Assembly: GCF_002196705.1 (NCBI RefSeq)
Contig: NZ_NADJ01000040.1
Location: forward strand, 310,001-374,000
Length of the DNA stretch: 64,000 bases
From: Desulfosporosinus sp. FKB
Lineage (GTDB): Bacteria; Bacillota; Desulfitobacteriia; Desulfitobacteriales; Desulfitobacteriaceae
Direction: 5' to 3'
The position numbers were made by a program, and so were the translations under genes. The notes below the pieces were generated by a model, which made no database searches, had not been told where the DNA came from, and saw only the letters and a program-made list of their open reading frames with translations. Shown here one piece after another: positions 46,994-57,353 of the stretch (its first letter is position 1; every line of letters begins with the position of its first letter).

Positions 46994-48214
46994 TTAAGGA
47001 TTTGCATAAACTGCAAGATCCTCGTAAGTTTCTACTTCTACCCTGACTCGTTCAACTCCGGTATTACCGGGAAGAACTTTCACAGTTTCTTCGATTATCT
47101 GAGTCCCAGGCGAAATTTTCTTCATGACTTCACCCCGAGCAGTCTCTTCCGCTAATTGACGAGCTTCTTGAACCGACCGTTGAATATGAACGTTTTGCAG
47201 TTCCTTATAGTTGACTTGTATAACTTCGACAGGAAAACGCCAATTCCTCCAGACCTGTAAAGAATGGCTAAGGACTTCTTTATCTGCTTGTGCAAAGGGA
47301 GAATTCTGCATTGTTACCATTATGACGCGAGATCCAAATTTTATACCCCATCCGTTTGCAGCTCTTCCACTTTCTTGATTTTTATCTTCAACTAAAGGTA
47401 TTATCTCCTCAGCGCTATACCATACACGTCCTCGCACAAATCCTTTGGCAGCAGATGTCGGAAGATCCGGAGTAGTACTCTTAGCAGGGTTTGGCTTGAC
47501 CTTGGAAACGCTTGGCGTTGTTGGTGCGCCAAGGTTTGGGGCCTTGGCTATCAAAACTTGACCGGCTCGCACCAGTTCCCCTTCATGAACCTGAGGAACC
47601 CCTTGAATCACCATGATTTCCTTAACAAGGCCGGCATGACTGGCAACCAAATTGCCTGCCTCTTTAGGAATCGACGGCCGAATCTTTTCCGAAATCTTAA
47701 TTTGGATCTCAGTTCCATTGCGTTCCAAGCCGACCCAAGCCGCATCCGGCAATTCCTCCTGCAGGGTTTTGGCAATCTTGTTTAAGTCCAATCCTTTCGA
47801 ATAGGTCCAGGTTCTCAAGCCTAGTTTTTCTGCCCGCTGTATAATTTCCGAAGTCTCAATCCTTCGATTGCCTGTTACAGAGATGACAAGGACAAGCTGG
47901 GATAAAACTGTCAATCCCACAGCAATAACAGCTATCCCGGCCAGCAGCCCTTTTCTTCTCCACCAACGCGCCGCTACAAAAGGCCAGCCATATTTGGCAA
48001 TAATATGCACCCTTGTATGAGTCCTCCGGGCGGCCCTTTTCAAACGCCGAAAATCATCAAGACGGACTTGAGCCCGCATTCCCCGCTCAGAGCGCTGAGT
48101 ATGGTAAAGGACCACACCCTCTTGCAAGACGTAGTTGAGAAAGCGCGGCAGCTGTTCTCCCCGAGCAATAAAAAAAACTCTTCCTTGCCAAAATGCCCTC
48201 AACCGGTCAAACAT
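46994..48214 (-). CDS. yqfD: Sporulation protein YqfD
   Basis: About 406 residues from ATG at 48214 (AAGGGG upstream). Features: WQGRVFFIARGEQLPRFLNY, a membrane segment (LLAGIAVIAVGLTVLSQLVL), and a long outer part with IEVNYKE-like end. YqfD (SpoIV-type stage protein) is sporulation-specific in the mother cell. It overlaps yqfC by eight bases. A Pro/Ser/Thr-rich linker (TPSVSKVKPNPAKSTTPDL) near residue 240 looks like a species-specific insertion. Confidence 0.88.
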   Translation of the reverse strand: MFDRLRAFWQGRVFFIARGEQLPRFLNYVLQEGVVLYHTQRSERGMRAQVRLDDFRRLKRAARRTHTRVHIIAKYGWPFVAARWWRRKGLLAGIAVIAVGLTVLSQLVLVISVTGNRRIETSEIIQRAEKLGLRTWTYSKGLDLNKIAKTLQEELPDAAWVGLERNGTEIQIKISEKIRPSIPKEAGNLVASHAGLVKEIMVIQGVPQVHEGELVRAGQVLIAKAPNLGAPTTPSVSKVKPNPAKSTTPDLPTSAAKGFVRGRVWYSAEEIIPLVEDKNQESGRAANGWGIKFGSRVIMVTMQNSPFAQADKEVLSHSLQVWRNWRFPVEVIQVNYKELQNVHIQRSVQEARQLAEETARGEVMKKISPGTQIIEETVKVLPGNTGVERVRVEVETYEDLAVYANP

Positions 48215-48494
48215 TTTTTTCTGCCCCTTCCTCAAAGCTCAAAGCGTTTAATTTCCCTTCAATCCGCAGCTCCGTGGCTAAAATAGTTTTCAGGACAAAC
48301 CCCTTGCCACTAAGAAAAATCTCTCCATCGGCCGTTTCCAGACGGATTTCTTCCTCTGAAAAATTAATAATGCTCTGGTAATTCTCAACTAAAATTTCTT
48401 GTCTTCCCGTTATCGTAATTTTCGGACCCTCTCCAGCTACATCCGGCGGGAAATCCAAAATATCTCCGACACTTGTTTGGATTTTTTTAAACAC
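48207..48494 (-). CDS. yqfC: Sporulation protein YqfC
   Basis: 95 residues from GTG at 48494, eight bases after GGAGG; the open frame further upstream lacks a good start. Sequence: FKKIQTSVGDILDFPPDVAG, KITITGRQEILVENYQSIIN, FSEEEIRLETADGEIFLSG. This is the YabP/YqfC fold. With YqfD it forms a pair expressed in the mother cell during sporulation, which indicates that the organism is an endospore former. Confidence 0.9.
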   Translation of the reverse strand: MFKKIQTSVGDILDFPPDVAGEGPKITITGRQEILVENYQSIINFSEEEIRLETADGEIFLSGKGFVLKTILATELRIEGKLNALSFEEGAEKNV

Positions 48495-48647
48495 AAAAAG
48501 CTCCTCCCTTCTGTAAAAATCTATGAAGGGAAGAGCCAGAATAGTCCAAGCCCACGATTTATTATGCAAAGAAAACTGAAACGTCGTCTTGATAAGGCAA
48601 AAAGACCCAGAGGCTTACGCCACCGAGTCTTTTCTCATCTTCAAATA

Positions 48648-49100
48648 TTATGCCCCGAGCACTTCACGTACAATAAGATTGACAAATTTGCCATCTGCCC
48701 GACCTTTCGTCTTTGGTGACAAAGCACCCATGACTTTGCCGAGATCCTTAGGGCCTTGCGCCCCCACTGCGGCAATGGTCTCTTGTACGAGTTGGCGAAT
48801 TTCCCCTTCGGAAAGCTGTTGAGGAAGGTATTCTTTCAGGATGGCAATTTCCTCTTCCAAAGCATTTACCTTTTCAGGGCGATCCGCTTTACCAAATACT
48901 TCCAACGCATCTCGACGCAATTTTAATTCTCGTGCCAAAACTTCAACAACCTGGTCATCATTGAATTCGATGTGCTTATCAATCTCAGCATTTTTTATAG
49001 CAGCCCTGACCATTCGGATGACGGAAAGTCTTACCTTCCCCTCCTCTTTGGCCTTCATGGCAACCTTCATATCCTCAACGAGGCGATCTTTCAGGGACAA
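48648..49100 (-). CDS. yqeY: GatB/YqeY domain protein
   Basis: 150 residues: SLKDRLVEDMKVAMKAKEEG, VRLSVIRMVRAAIKNAEIDK and EIAILKEYLPQQLSEGEIRQ, closing GKVMGALSPKTKGRADGKFV. This is the YqeY family, which shares the tail domain of the GatB amidotransferase and may help tRNA-dependent amidation. The start is TTG at 49100, with AAGGAG nine bases upstream, directly after rpsU. Confidence 0.92.
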   Translation of the reverse strand: MSLKDRLVEDMKVAMKAKEEGKVRLSVIRMVRAAIKNAEIDKHIEFNDDQVVEVLARELKLRRDALEVFGKADRPEKVNALEEEIAILKEYLPQQLSEGEIRQLVQETIAAVGAQGPKDLGKVMGALSPKTKGRADGKFVNLIVREVLGA

Positions 49101-49113
49101 TTCAAGACACTCC

Positions 49114-49290
49114 TTACTTGAACTTGCGTTTACGTGCAGCTTCAGACTTTTTCTTTCTTCTCACGCTCGGCTTTTCATAGGCCTCATGTTTACGAGCTTC
49201 TGCACTGACCCCTGCCTTTTGACAAGAACGCTTGAACCTGCGGAGTGCGGCATCAAGGGATTCGTTTTTACCAACTCTGACTTCACTCAT
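49114..49290 (-). CDS. rpsU: Ribosomal protein S21
   Basis: 58 residues beginning [19 protein letters not shown] and continuing [39 protein letters not shown], a standard S21. ATG at 49290 follows GGAGGGAGGG. It lies upstream of yqeY, the usual Firmicutes order. S21 binds 16S rRNA in the 30S platform. Confidence 0.97.
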   Translation of the reverse strand: MSEVRVGKNESLDAALRRFKRSCQKAGVSAEARKHEAYEKPSVRRKKKSEAARKRKFK

Positions 49291-49427
49291 TGTCTTATCC
49301 CTCCCTCCACTGGATCATCACAAATATACCTTATAATTATAATGGAATAACTGGATTGCGTCAAGCTGACTTGATGATCATAATAACAGCATTGTAATAT
49401 CCTGATATCCTCGTGCGAGCAAGGCAT

Positions 49428-49778
49428 CTAGCCGATTTTAGCCTCAAGAGCCTGCCCGCCGAGCAAATGAAAATGAATATGTCCCACGACTTGGCCACCA
49501 TCAGCTCCGGTATTGGTCACAACTCGGTAGCCTGTCTCTGCTACTCCGAACTCTTGAGCTAATCGACGTATTACCCCGAAAAGATGACCGATCAGCCCCT
49601 CATACTCAGATGTAACCTCATTAACGCTGCTCAAATGATTCTTAGGAATTACTAACAAGTGTACAGGCGCTAAAGGCTGAATATCTTTAAAAGCCACCAC
49701 TTGATCATCTTCGTAAATTATATCACTGGGTATTTTGCGTTGGGCAATTTTACAGAAAATACAATCGTCACTATACAT
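49428..49778 (-). CDS. HIT family nucleotide hydrolase (HinT-like)
   Basis: About 116 residues from ATG at 49778 (AAGGAGG upstream). DCIFCKIAQRKIPSDIIYED opens the HIT fold, and the histidine triad GHIHFHLLGG is near the C-terminus. HinT-type enzymes hydrolyse purine phosphoramidates and AMP-lysine adducts. It lies between rpsU and mtaB. Confidence 0.94.
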   Translation of the reverse strand: MYSDDCIFCKIAQRKIPSDIIYEDDQVVAFKDIQPLAPVHLLVIPKNHLSSVNEVTSEYEGLIGHLFGVIRRLAQEFGVAETGYRVVTNTGADGGQVVGHIHFHLLGGQALEAKIG

Positions 49779-49867
49779 TTTCTTTGCCTCCTTATCATAA
49801 TCCAAAATATCCTTTTGAATACTTCCCTAACAACGACATGTTTTGGCATTAAAGGTTAAGATTTACC

Positions 49868-49990
49868 TCTGAGTGAACTCGTTCAGCTAAAGCTGAATAT
49901 CGGGACTTCGGTGGGGGATTCTACCCCCACCGAAGCAGGGTACGAAAGCCCCACTCCCACTTAAGAAGTGGGAGTCTTACGATTGGATAA
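49868..49990. mobile_element. IS200/IS605-like end remnant next to mtaB
   Basis: Two perfect hairpins in 70 bases: CTTCGGTGGGGG/CCCCCACCGAAG (49906-49935) and ACTCCCACTT/AAGTGGGAGT (49953-49975). They are framed by GAACTCGTTCAGCTAAAG and CTTACGATTGGATAAA, which also occur joined at 43546-43587. The subterminal hairpins and the GTGGGAGT-CTTAC junction resemble ends of IS200/IS605-type elements. No transposase or TnpB gene remains. The TAA stop of mtaB (49977-49979) is at the edge of this element. Confidence 0.55.
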
Positions 49991-51338
49991 AATCTTCTTC
50001 TAAAACAACTTGAACAAATTGGCGTGAAAACCAGGGCTTACTTTGCTGTCTCGGCAAATGAACCTCAATATAATGGGGCGTGTGGCCAACAGCATTGCCC
50101 TCGGGATCAACCCGTTCCACCAGTACTTCTACCCGTTTCCCGATAAATCTGCGCATAAACGCTTCCTGACTTTCACGAGCAGCCGCCATTAACGCCTTAA
50201 CCCTTTGATCCTTAACTTTCTTGAGAATTTGATCAGGATAATCAGCAGCGGGAGTACCCTGACGTTTGGAATAAGGAAACACATGCACACCCGCAAAACC
50301 ACATTCCCTCACAAAATTCAACGTTGAAGCATGATCCTCCTCTGTCTCCCCCGGAAAGCCTACAATAATATCCGTCGTAACCGCAAGTCCAGGAATCCTT
50401 TGTCGTAAACGAAGCAATAACTCCCGATAATCCTGTAACGTATAAGGACGGTGCATACGGACTAACACCCTATCACTGCCGCTTTGTAAAGGCATATGTA
50501 CATGAGGACAAACAATATCCGAAGAAGCAATACAATCAATCAGCTCAGGCGTATATTCCATCGGCTCAATCGAACTCAGCCGCAAACGGCGCAGCCCCGG
50601 AATTCCAACCAGCTCACGAATCAAACGCGCTAAATTCCAACCCGAGTTCAAATCCTGACCATAAAACCCCGTATGAATCCCTGTCAGAACAATTTCCGGG
50701 TAACCCTCCTCCGCCAACCTCCTGGCCTCAGCAAGAGCCTTATCCGGCTGACGGCTCCGTAAAGGACCCCGCGCATAAGGAATAATACAATATGTACAAA
50801 ACTGATTGCACCCCTCCTGGATTTTCAGAAACGCCCTCGTCCTATTTTCCTCATTGAGCTGAGGAAGCTCCTCAAACTCACCCGCATCCTCAATCCCACG
50901 CACAGCATTCTGCGGCCTGCGCTCCTGCTTAACCCGCTCTATCCACTCTAAGATTTTCCCACGATCCTGAGTCCCTAGAACCAGATCCACCCCTTCAATA
51001 TCAAGAACATCCCCAGGAGCAGTTTGGGCATAACACCCCGTCACCACAACAATACTCTCCGGATGGACCTTAATCATCCTGCGAATCGCCTGACGCGACT
51101 TACTGCCTCCAGTATTCGTCACAGTACAAGTATTAACAACCACCACATCCGCTTCCTCCGAGACACTTACCACATCATAATCAGCCTCACGAAAAAGCTG
51201 AGCCAACGCTTCACTTTCTGCTTGGTTCACTTTACAACCAAGGGTCAGAAAACAAACAGCGGACCGTGGTTCGTGGTTCGGAGTTCGTGATTCGAACTCA
51301 GCAGCGGTCGTTTTAACTTGTCCAATTTCTATAGCCAT
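49977..51338 (-). CDS. mtaB: tRNA threonylcarbamoyladenosine methylthiotransferase MtaB
   Basis: 453 residues. N-terminal UPF0004 domain (FLTLGCKVNQAESEALAQLF, VVVNTCTVTN, VVTGCYAQT), the radical SAM cluster CNQFCTYCIIPYARG, and a C-terminal TRAM region. It adds the methylthio group to t6A37 of tRNA. The start (ATG 51338, AAAGGTG upstream) puts about 27 extra residues before the conserved FLTLGCKV; this stretch (EFESRTPNHEPRSA) is encoded by an imperfect microrepeat of TTCGTGGTTCG and AGTTCGTGATTCG. Confidence 0.93.
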   Translation of the reverse strand: MAIEIGQVKTTAAEFESRTPNHEPRSAVCFLTLGCKVNQAESEALAQLFREADYDVVSVSEEADVVVVNTCTVTNTGGSKSRQAIRRMIKVHPESIVVVTGCYAQTAPGDVLDIEGVDLVLGTQDRGKILEWIERVKQERRPQNAVRGIEDAGEFEELPQLNEENRTRAFLKIQEGCNQFCTYCIIPYARGPLRSRQPDKALAEARRLAEEGYPEIVLTGIHTGFYGQDLNSGWNLARLIRELVGIPGLRRLRLSSIEPMEYTPELIDCIASSDIVCPHVHMPLQSGSDRVLVRMHRPYTLQDYRELLLRLRQRIPGLAVTTDIIVGFPGETEEDHASTLNFVRECGFAGVHVFPYSKRQGTPAADYPDQILKKVKDQRVKALMAAARESQEAFMRRFIGKRVEVLVERVDPEGNAVGHTPHYIEVHLPRQQSKPWFSRQFVQVVLEEDFIQS

Positions 51339-51445
51339 TAATACTCACCTTTTTCGTGGCTTATGATTCCCAGTTCCGGTCATATTCAAAATTTCCACGT
51401 TCTTCTAATTCGCAGCATATCACGAATTAACACAAATAGGCAACA

Positions 51446-52047
51446 GACGGTGCACATGAAATGTGCCGTCTCCCAAGAAAGGGCTCAAAATGGAACCTAC
51501 CTTCTCCAAAGAACAGCCCCAACATTCCCCGAAGCCCAGAACGTAGCGTGACACGGGCCCGAGGTCTTTACGGGAGCAGCCCAGCAAACTTCCGTTCAGG
51601 AGACCGACCCCAGACGCGGGCAGCGTACAGGACGTGCCCCCCATCCCCTCAAAAGCGTGTCAAAAGGACCGTCCCCCCGTCTCGCTTATCGCCCACTACA
51701 GACGGCGCACATGAAATGTGCCGTCCCCCGGAAAAACTCAAAATGGGACCTACCTTCTCCAAAGAACAACCCCAACATCCCCCGAAGCCCAGAACGTAGC
51801 GTGACACGGGCCCGAGGTCTTTACGGGAGCAGCCCAGCAAACTTCCGCTCAGGAGACCGACCCCAGACGCGGGCAGCGCACAGGACGTGCCCCCCATCCC
51901 CTCAAAAGCGGGTCAAAAGGACCGTCCCCCCGTCTCGCTTCTCGCCCCCTACAGACGGCGCCCATGAAATGTGCCGTCCCCCGGAAAAAACTCCAAATGG
52001 GACTTACCTTCCCACCAGAGAACAGCCCCGACATCCCCCGAAGCCCC
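51446..52047 (+). repeat. Tandem array of about 254-bp units before element C
   Basis: The hairpin GACGG-GCACATGAA ATGTGCCGTC begins at 51446, 51701 and 51954 (periods 255 and 253). Each unit continues with CCAGAACGTAGCGTGACACG, AGGTCTTTACGGGAGCAGCC and AGCAAACTTCCG-TCAGGAG, which is the left half of the structured element, then jumps to AAAAGGACCGTCCCCCCG. So two truncated left halves precede full copy C. Confidence 0.88.
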
Positions 52048-52266
52048 GGACGTAGCGTGACACGGGCCCGAGGCCTTTACGGGAGCAGCCCAGCAAACTT
52101 CCGTTCAGGAGACGCCCCCAGACGCGGGGCGGCGCACAGGACGGGCGCCGCCGCCATAGCGCCAGGGATGGCGCTTATGGCGGGAACCCCGCCCCCCAAA
52201 GCAGTCTCCTGAACGGTTAGTTTGCTCTGCGAACGTACGACCCGAGGGCTGGGTCACCCTACGTCC
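52048..52266 (+). repeat. Structured element, full copy C (3' of rsmE)
   Basis: 219 bases. Outer arms GGACGTAG (52048-52055) with CTACGTCC (52259-52266) and GTGAC with GTCAC; then AGCAAACT/AGTTTGCT, CCGTTCAGGAGAC/GTCTCCTGAACGG, and two hairpins (GGCGGCGC ... GCGCCGCC; GCCATA-GCGCC/GGCGC-T-TATGGC). The rsmE stop codon UGA and the preceding Gly-Asp-Val-Gly codons lie in the right arm. Confidence 0.88.
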
Positions 52267-52991
52267 CCGAAATGCCCCAGCACCAGCGTCAACGCCGCCA
52301 ACGCCGCCGTTTCCGCCCGCAAAATCCGCGGCCCCAGCGAAACGCTTTGCGCCCCCAGCTCTTCACAGGCCCTGTCCACCTCGGCCGCCTCAAACCCACC
52401 CTCCGGACCGATCAAAATAGCAATCGGCAGGTCCGGATCAAAGGTACTCAGCACAGAAGTCAAACGCCGGGTCTTCTCCTCCTCATAAGGAATCAGCCAT
52501 TGAGTTCCCTCAGGCAGCTTGTCTTTCAGGTCTCCCCAATTACAAACTTCCCCGATCCGAGGCTCCTTTACCCGGTGAGACTGCTTGGAAGCTTCCCCAG
52601 CAATCTTTTGCCAGCGAACAACCCGTTCCTGAGCCTTACTTCCCTCAAGCTGCATCACTGAGCGTTTTGCCCGCAGGGGGAAAAGGCCTTTCATGCCAAG
52701 CTCTGTACCTTTTTGAATAACCCATTCCATCTTTTCCCCTTTAGAAAGTCCGGCCACCACAAAAACAGAGGTATGGGCCTCAACCTCCGGATAATCACTG
52801 CTGAGAATCCGACAAGTTACGCTTTTATCTTCGATTTTCAGAATCACACCCGTATATTCCATGCCGCTGTTATCATAGCCCAAAACCTTATCACCCGGAG
52901 TTAAGCGCAGCACACGAACCAGATGATCCCGTTCCGTTCCGCGCAGCCAAAAAGCATTTTTTCCAAGTTCCGTAATCTTAAAGCGATTCAT
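52254..52991 (-). CDS. rsmE: 16S rRNA (uracil1498-N3)-methyltransferase
   Basis: 245 residues. Motifs: [40 protein letters not shown], and the SPOUT knot [20 protein letters not shown] followed by [20 protein letters not shown]. The start overlaps prmA by 14 bases. The last four residues and stop come from structured element C. Confidence 0.95.
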   Translation of the reverse strand: MNRFKITELGKNAFWLRGTERDHLVRVLRLTPGDKVLGYDNSGMEYTGVILKIEDKSVTCRILSSDYPEVEAHTSVFVVAGLSKGEKMEWVIQKGTELGMKGLFPLRAKRSVMQLEGSKAQERVVRWQKIAGEASKQSHRVKEPRIGEVCNWGDLKDKLPEGTQWLIPYEEEKTRRLTSVLSTFDPDLPIAILIGPEGGFEAAEVDRACEELGAQSVSLGPRILRAETAALAALTLVLGHFGDVG

Positions 52992-53919
52992 GCTTAGCCC
53001 ACCTTGCTCGAATTAGAATCCAGCCGGAATCTTCGACTCGTTCTAAGATTTCCAAACCGGCCTTTTTCATACCTTCCTCAACATCAGAAGCCCGGTGTTC
53101 AATAATTCCGGAGGCCAGAAATTCTCCTTCAGGGCTTAAGATTCTCTTGAGGTCTTCGAGCAGCATAAGGATAATATCAGCAATGATGTTGGCAATAACA
53201 ACCTGGGCTTGACCGCTGAGCACTGTCCCTAAATCCCCCCGCAAGACACGAACTTTATCACTAACATGATTTAAATCCACATTTTCTTGCGCTACCCGAA
53301 CAGCCACTGAATCCAGATCTACAGCCTCAACCTCAGCCCCGAGCTTGGCAGCCGCAATGGCCAAAATTCCCGAACCAGTCCCTAAATCAAAAACCTTCTG
53401 TCCCGGTTTAACAATGTTCTCCAAAGCTTTGAGGCAAAGAGTCGTTGTCGGATGAGTCCCTGTCCCAAAAGCCATGCCCGGATCAAGTTCGAGTATAATA
53501 TCTTCCGGCGCCGGATCCACGTGCTCCCAGCTCGGCTTAATTAAAAACCGCCTGCCAATTCGGGCAGGCTTAAAATAAGCCTTCCAGGCCGTTGCCCAAT
53601 CTTCTTCTTTTAGAGAAATCCCTTTAACTTGAACGACCCAGTTCGGAAAACGCTCCAACAAATCCCGAATTCCCCGATCAAGTCTTTGCAGTTTGGCAGA
53701 GAGTTCATTGTCCTCAGGAAAATAGCCTTTAATTACTGTAGTTCCCGTAGCTTCAACTTCACCAAAATCGTGGAAATCCCAAGCCCCCGATTCTATGTAT
53801 GCCCGTAAAATTTCCGGATCATCGACACTCACACCCGGACATCCTAACTGATAAAAAAGATCGGCAACAATTTCTTCCCCTTCTGCCGAAATTGTCACCG
53901 CTACTTCACGCCAATCCAT
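52978..53919 (-). CDS. prmA: Ribosomal protein L11 methyltransferase
   Basis: 313 residues. The class I SAM-binding motif [20 protein letters not shown], the preceding [20 protein letters not shown], and [14 protein letters not shown] are characteristic of PrmA. It methylates L11 lysines and the N-terminus. It sits between dnaJ and rsmE, a conserved Firmicutes order. Confidence 0.96.
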   Translation of the reverse strand: MDWREVAVTISAEGEEIVADLFYQLGCPGVSVDDPEILRAYIESGAWDFHDFGEVEATGTTVIKGYFPEDNELSAKLQRLDRGIRDLLERFPNWVVQVKGISLKEEDWATAWKAYFKPARIGRRFLIKPSWEHVDPAPEDIILELDPGMAFGTGTHPTTTLCLKALENIVKPGQKVFDLGTGSGILAIAAAKLGAEVEAVDLDSVAVRVAQENVDLNHVSDKVRVLRGDLGTVLSGQAQVVIANIIADIILMLLEDLKRILSPEGEFLASGIIEHRASDVEEGMKKAGLEILERVEDSGWILIRARWAKHESL

Positions 53920-53953
53920 GTTATGCTCCTTTTATCTCTATTAACCAAAATTT

Positions 53954-55072
53954 TTAACCCATTGCATCCCGGAGGTTTTCTTTAAATTTCTCAAATAAGG
54001 ACTTCTTGCCCATTTGTTGGTGATCAGGAGTAGCCTCACCAAATTGACGCAGAAGTTGTTTTTGCTTCTCATTCAGCTTTGTCGGTGTGGTCAAAATTAC
54101 CCGCACATGCTGATCTCCGCGACCGTTGCCCCGGCGATAAGGAATGCCATGCCCTTTAAGACGAAAGACCGTTGAAGTCTGAGTACCCTCAGGCACCTTC
54201 ATCTTCACAACTCCATCCAGGGTCGGCACATCAATTTCCGCGCCCAAAGCAGCCTGAATAAAGGTAATCGGAATTTCACAATAGACATCGTTGCCTTCAC
54301 GATCAAAGAATTTATGAGGTTTAACCTGCAGAACGATATAAAGGTCTCCCGAAGGTCCGCCCTTAGCTCCAGCCTCGCCGTCTCCGCTCAGCCTTAAATT
54401 CAGGCCGTCTTCAGAACCAGCAGGAACATTGATTTTAATCGTTTTAACCTTACGAACTTTTCCTTTTCCGTGGCAAGTGGAACAGGGAGTACTGATTGTC
54501 CGGCCTTCTCCTTGACAAGTCGGACAGGTTCGTGCCGTCTGTATCTGCCCAAAGGGTGTGCGTTGGGTCATTTTGACTTGCCCGCTTCCATGACACTGAG
54601 TGCAAGTCGTCGGATGAGTACCCGGAGCTGCACCGGAGCCCTGACATTCCGTACATGTCTCGTCCCTCGGAATCTGGATTTCCTTTTCCACACCAAAAAC
54701 AGCCTCTTCAAAGGTTAACGACATGGCATAACGCAAATCAGCGCCTCGCTGCGGGCCATTGCGTCGTTGTCCGCCGCCGCCTCCAAAGAACATATCAAAA
54801 ATATCGCCAAAGCCTCCCATATCCCCAAAGCCTCCGCCGCCTTGGCTGGGATCAAATCCGGCATGGCCGAATTGGTCATACCGCGCTTTTTTGTCGGGAT
54901 CATTTAAAACATCATAGGCCTCGGCAACTTCTTTAAACTTTTCCTCAGCAGTTTTATCGCCTGGGTTAGCATCAGGGTGATACTGACGGGCTAATTTTCG
55001 GTAGGCCTTCTTAATTTCCTGGTCATTGGCCGACCGTTCAACCCCGAGCACCTCATAGTAATCGCGTTTCAT
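53954..55072 (-). CDS. dnaJ: Chaperone protein DnaJ
   Basis: About 372 residues from ATG at 55072, five bases after GGAGG (the frame opens at 55105). J domain with YHPDAN (HPD), a Gly/Phe-rich segment, and four zinc CxxCxGxG repeats ([32 protein letters not shown]). It stimulates the DnaK ATPase. There are about 410 bases between dnaK and dnaJ, so dnaJ may have its own promoter. Confidence 0.97.
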   Translation of the reverse strand: MKRDYYEVLGVERSANDQEIKKAYRKLARQYHPDANPGDKTAEEKFKEVAEAYDVLNDPDKKARYDQFGHAGFDPSQGGGGFGDMGGFGDIFDMFFGGGGGQRRNGPQRGADLRYAMSLTFEEAVFGVEKEIQIPRDETCTECQGSGAAPGTHPTTCTQCHGSGQVKMTQRTPFGQIQTARTCPTCQGEGRTISTPCSTCHGKGKVRKVKTIKINVPAGSEDGLNLRLSGDGEAGAKGGPSGDLYIVLQVKPHKFFDREGNDVYCEIPITFIQAALGAEIDVPTLDGVVKMKVPEGTQTSTVFRLKGHGIPYRRGNGRGDQHVRVILTTPTKLNEKQKQLLRQFGEATPDHQQMGKKSLFEKFKENLRDAMG

Positions 55073-55105
55073 GGTTTCCTCCATCACTCCTATAGCCATT
55101 CGCAC

Positions 55106-55483
55106 TTTCCAACCATTTTAACCTGTTTAAGAGTTTCATTATTCTCTCAGGTTTCTAAATTAACCTGTTAAAGAAATAAATACTTTAAGGCCTTTAAAGG
55201 ACACCATAAAGAAAAAATTTCCCCATATTAAGGTTAAAATAAAGTCCTCTAGTATTATATGATCCTTCGTGTTTAAGCACAAGGCAATATCCTTATCTTA
55301 GAAAATCTAAATTTATCCAATACAAACAAAGGCGGGCACAAAAGTCCGGAAAACCCTTGCGCCCAATTATTTTTGCGCAGCGAACCATTCGGCTCGGCAG
55401 CCTCTCAGTCCGCTGCGCATCTATTATAAGGGGGCTGCCCGGTAATGGCTTACCCAGGATTCTGCCGCGTACCTCTCGACTCC
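55106..55483. other. dnaK-dnaJ intergenic region with hairpin (55374-55419)
   Basis: TGCGCAGCG (55374-55382) pairs with CGCTGCGCA (55411-55419) around a partially structured loop, just after the dnaK stop. It may attenuate or terminate transcription between dnaK and dnaJ. No gene was found. Confidence 0.5.
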
Positions 55484-57322
55484 CTATTTATCCTTATCAA
55501 CCTCTGTAAATTCAGCATCTACAACATCATCGTCTTTTTTGGCGGCCCCTTCTTGGCCGGGCTGAGCTCCAGCATTTTGTGCATTAGCAGCCTGCTGTTG
55601 ATACATTTTCTCAATATAAGGATGCAGAACTTTGGTCAAAGCCTCTGACTTAGCATTGATCTCAGCAACGTCTTCCGTAGCGGCTGCAGTCTTAAGTTCT
55701 TCGAGAGCTTTCTTGATACTATCAAGTTCTCCCGCATCGCCCTTACCTTCGAAATCCTTAAGGGTTTTTTCGGTTTGATAAATCATTGAATCGGCTTGGT
55801 TCTTAGCATCAATTAATTCTTTACGTTTTTTGTCCTCATCAGCATGAAGCTCGGCATCTTGTTTCATTTTTTCAATATCATCTTTGGAGAGACCTGTGGA
55901 AGACGTAATGGTAACTTTCTGCTCGTTGCCCGTTGCCATGTCTTTAGCGGAAACGTGGACGATCCCATTAGCATCAATGTCAAATTTAACTTCAACTTGA
56001 GGAATACCGCGGGGTGCAGGTGGAATACCTGTGAGCTGGAAGCGGCCTAAAGTTTTGTTATAACTGGCCATCTCACGTTCCCCTTGCAGTACATGAATAT
56101 CAACAGAAGTCTGATTATCCGCTGCAGTGGAGAAGATTTGGGATTTGGTCGTCGGAATAGTCGTGTTACGGTCAATAATCCTGGTAAATACTCCGCCAAG
56201 GGTCTCAATTCCCAAGGACAGCGGGGTAACATCCAATAAGATCATGTCTTTAACTTCACCGCTGAGCACACCGCCTTGAATAGCAGCACCCATAGCAACA
56301 ACTTCGTCCGGGTTAACACCTTTGTGAGGTTCTTTGCTGCTTAATTTGCGAATAGCCTCTTGGACAGAAGGAACCCGAGTCGAACCACCGACTAAAATAA
56401 TTTGATCAATGTCTTTCCAACTGAGTTTAGCATCTTCAATAGCTTGACGAGTAGGTCCAAGAGTTGCTTCGACCAGATCAGCGATGATCTCTTCGAATTT
56501 AGCCCGTGAAATGTTCATATCTAAGTGCTGCGGACCTTGCTCAGTCATTGTGATAAAGGGAAGATTAACGTTAGAGGTTGTCACACCGGAAAGCTCAATT
56601 TTCGCCTTTTCAGCAGCTTCTTTTAAACGCTGCAGGGCAACACGGTCCTTCGCTAGATCAACGCCATTGGTTTTTTTATACTCGGCCACCATATAATCAA
56701 TGAGACGTTGGTCGAAGTCGTCACCGCCTAAGTGGTTGTTACCGCTGGTTGCTTTAACTTCTACCATACCTTGACTTAATTCAAGGATTGAAACATCGAA
56801 GGTTCCGCCTCCAAGGTCATAGACCAAAACAGTTTGATCCTGTTCTTTATCCAAGCCATAGGCCAAAGCAGCAGCTGTCGGTTCATTAATAATCCGTAAT
56901 ACTTCCAGACCGGCGATAGAACCGGCATCTTTTGTCGCTTGACGCTGAGCATCTGTGAAATAGGCCGGAACAGTAATTACTGCTTTATCTACGGTTTGAC
57001 CTAGGTAAGCTTCGGCATCCGTTTTGAGTTTCTGCAGAATCATTGCCGAAATTTCTTGCGGACTGTAGGGCTTATCATCAATTTTCACTTTATAGTCAGA
57101 ACCCATATGACGTTTAATAGAAATAACGGTCTTCTCAGGATTTGAGACCGACTGACGTTTAGCAACTTGACCCACCAAACGTTCTCCGGTTTTAGAAAAA
57201 CCCACTACTGAGGGGGTTGTACGATTTCCTTCAGCATTAGGAATAACAACAGCCTCTCCGCCTTCCATAACGGCTACGCAAGAGTTTGTAGTTCCTAAGT
57301 CAATACCAATAACTTTACTCAT
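55484..57322 (-). CDS. dnaK: Chaperone protein DnaK
   Basis: 612 residues. Nucleotide-binding domain signatures [35 protein letters not shown] and [14 protein letters not shown]; the substrate-binding domain begins after [16 protein letters not shown]. The C-terminus is a Glu/Asp-rich tail. GAAGGAGG precedes ATG. It is the third gene of the CIRCE-controlled hrcA-grpE-dnaK unit. Confidence 0.98.
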   Translation of the reverse strand: MSKVIGIDLGTTNSCVAVMEGGEAVVIPNAEGNRTTPSVVGFSKTGERLVGQVAKRQSVSNPEKTVISIKRHMGSDYKVKIDDKPYSPQEISAMILQKLKTDAEAYLGQTVDKAVITVPAYFTDAQRQATKDAGSIAGLEVLRIINEPTAAALAYGLDKEQDQTVLVYDLGGGTFDVSILELSQGMVEVKATSGNNHLGGDDFDQRLIDYMVAEYKKTNGVDLAKDRVALQRLKEAAEKAKIELSGVTTSNVNLPFITMTEQGPQHLDMNISRAKFEEIIADLVEATLGPTRQAIEDAKLSWKDIDQIILVGGSTRVPSVQEAIRKLSSKEPHKGVNPDEVVAMGAAIQGGVLSGEVKDMILLDVTPLSLGIETLGGVFTRIIDRNTTIPTTKSQIFSTAADNQTSVDIHVLQGEREMASYNKTLGRFQLTGIPPAPRGIPQVEVKFDIDANGIVHVSAKDMATGNEQKVTITSSTGLSKDDIEKMKQDAELHADEDKKRKELIDAKNQADSMIYQTEKTLKDFEGKGDAGELDSIKKALEELKTAAATEDVAEINAKSEALTKVLHPYIEKMYQQQAANAQNAGAQPGQEGAAKKDDDVVDAEFTEVDKDK

Positions 57323-57353
57323 GACTAATTTCCTCCTTCAATTCAGTAACACA

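Noticed and set aside
51461-52212. Plus-strand open frames in the 51.4-52.2 kb arrays
   Set aside because: They follow the tandem repeat units and read through known hairpins; composition is Pro/Arg/Ser-rich as expected from GC-rich repeats.
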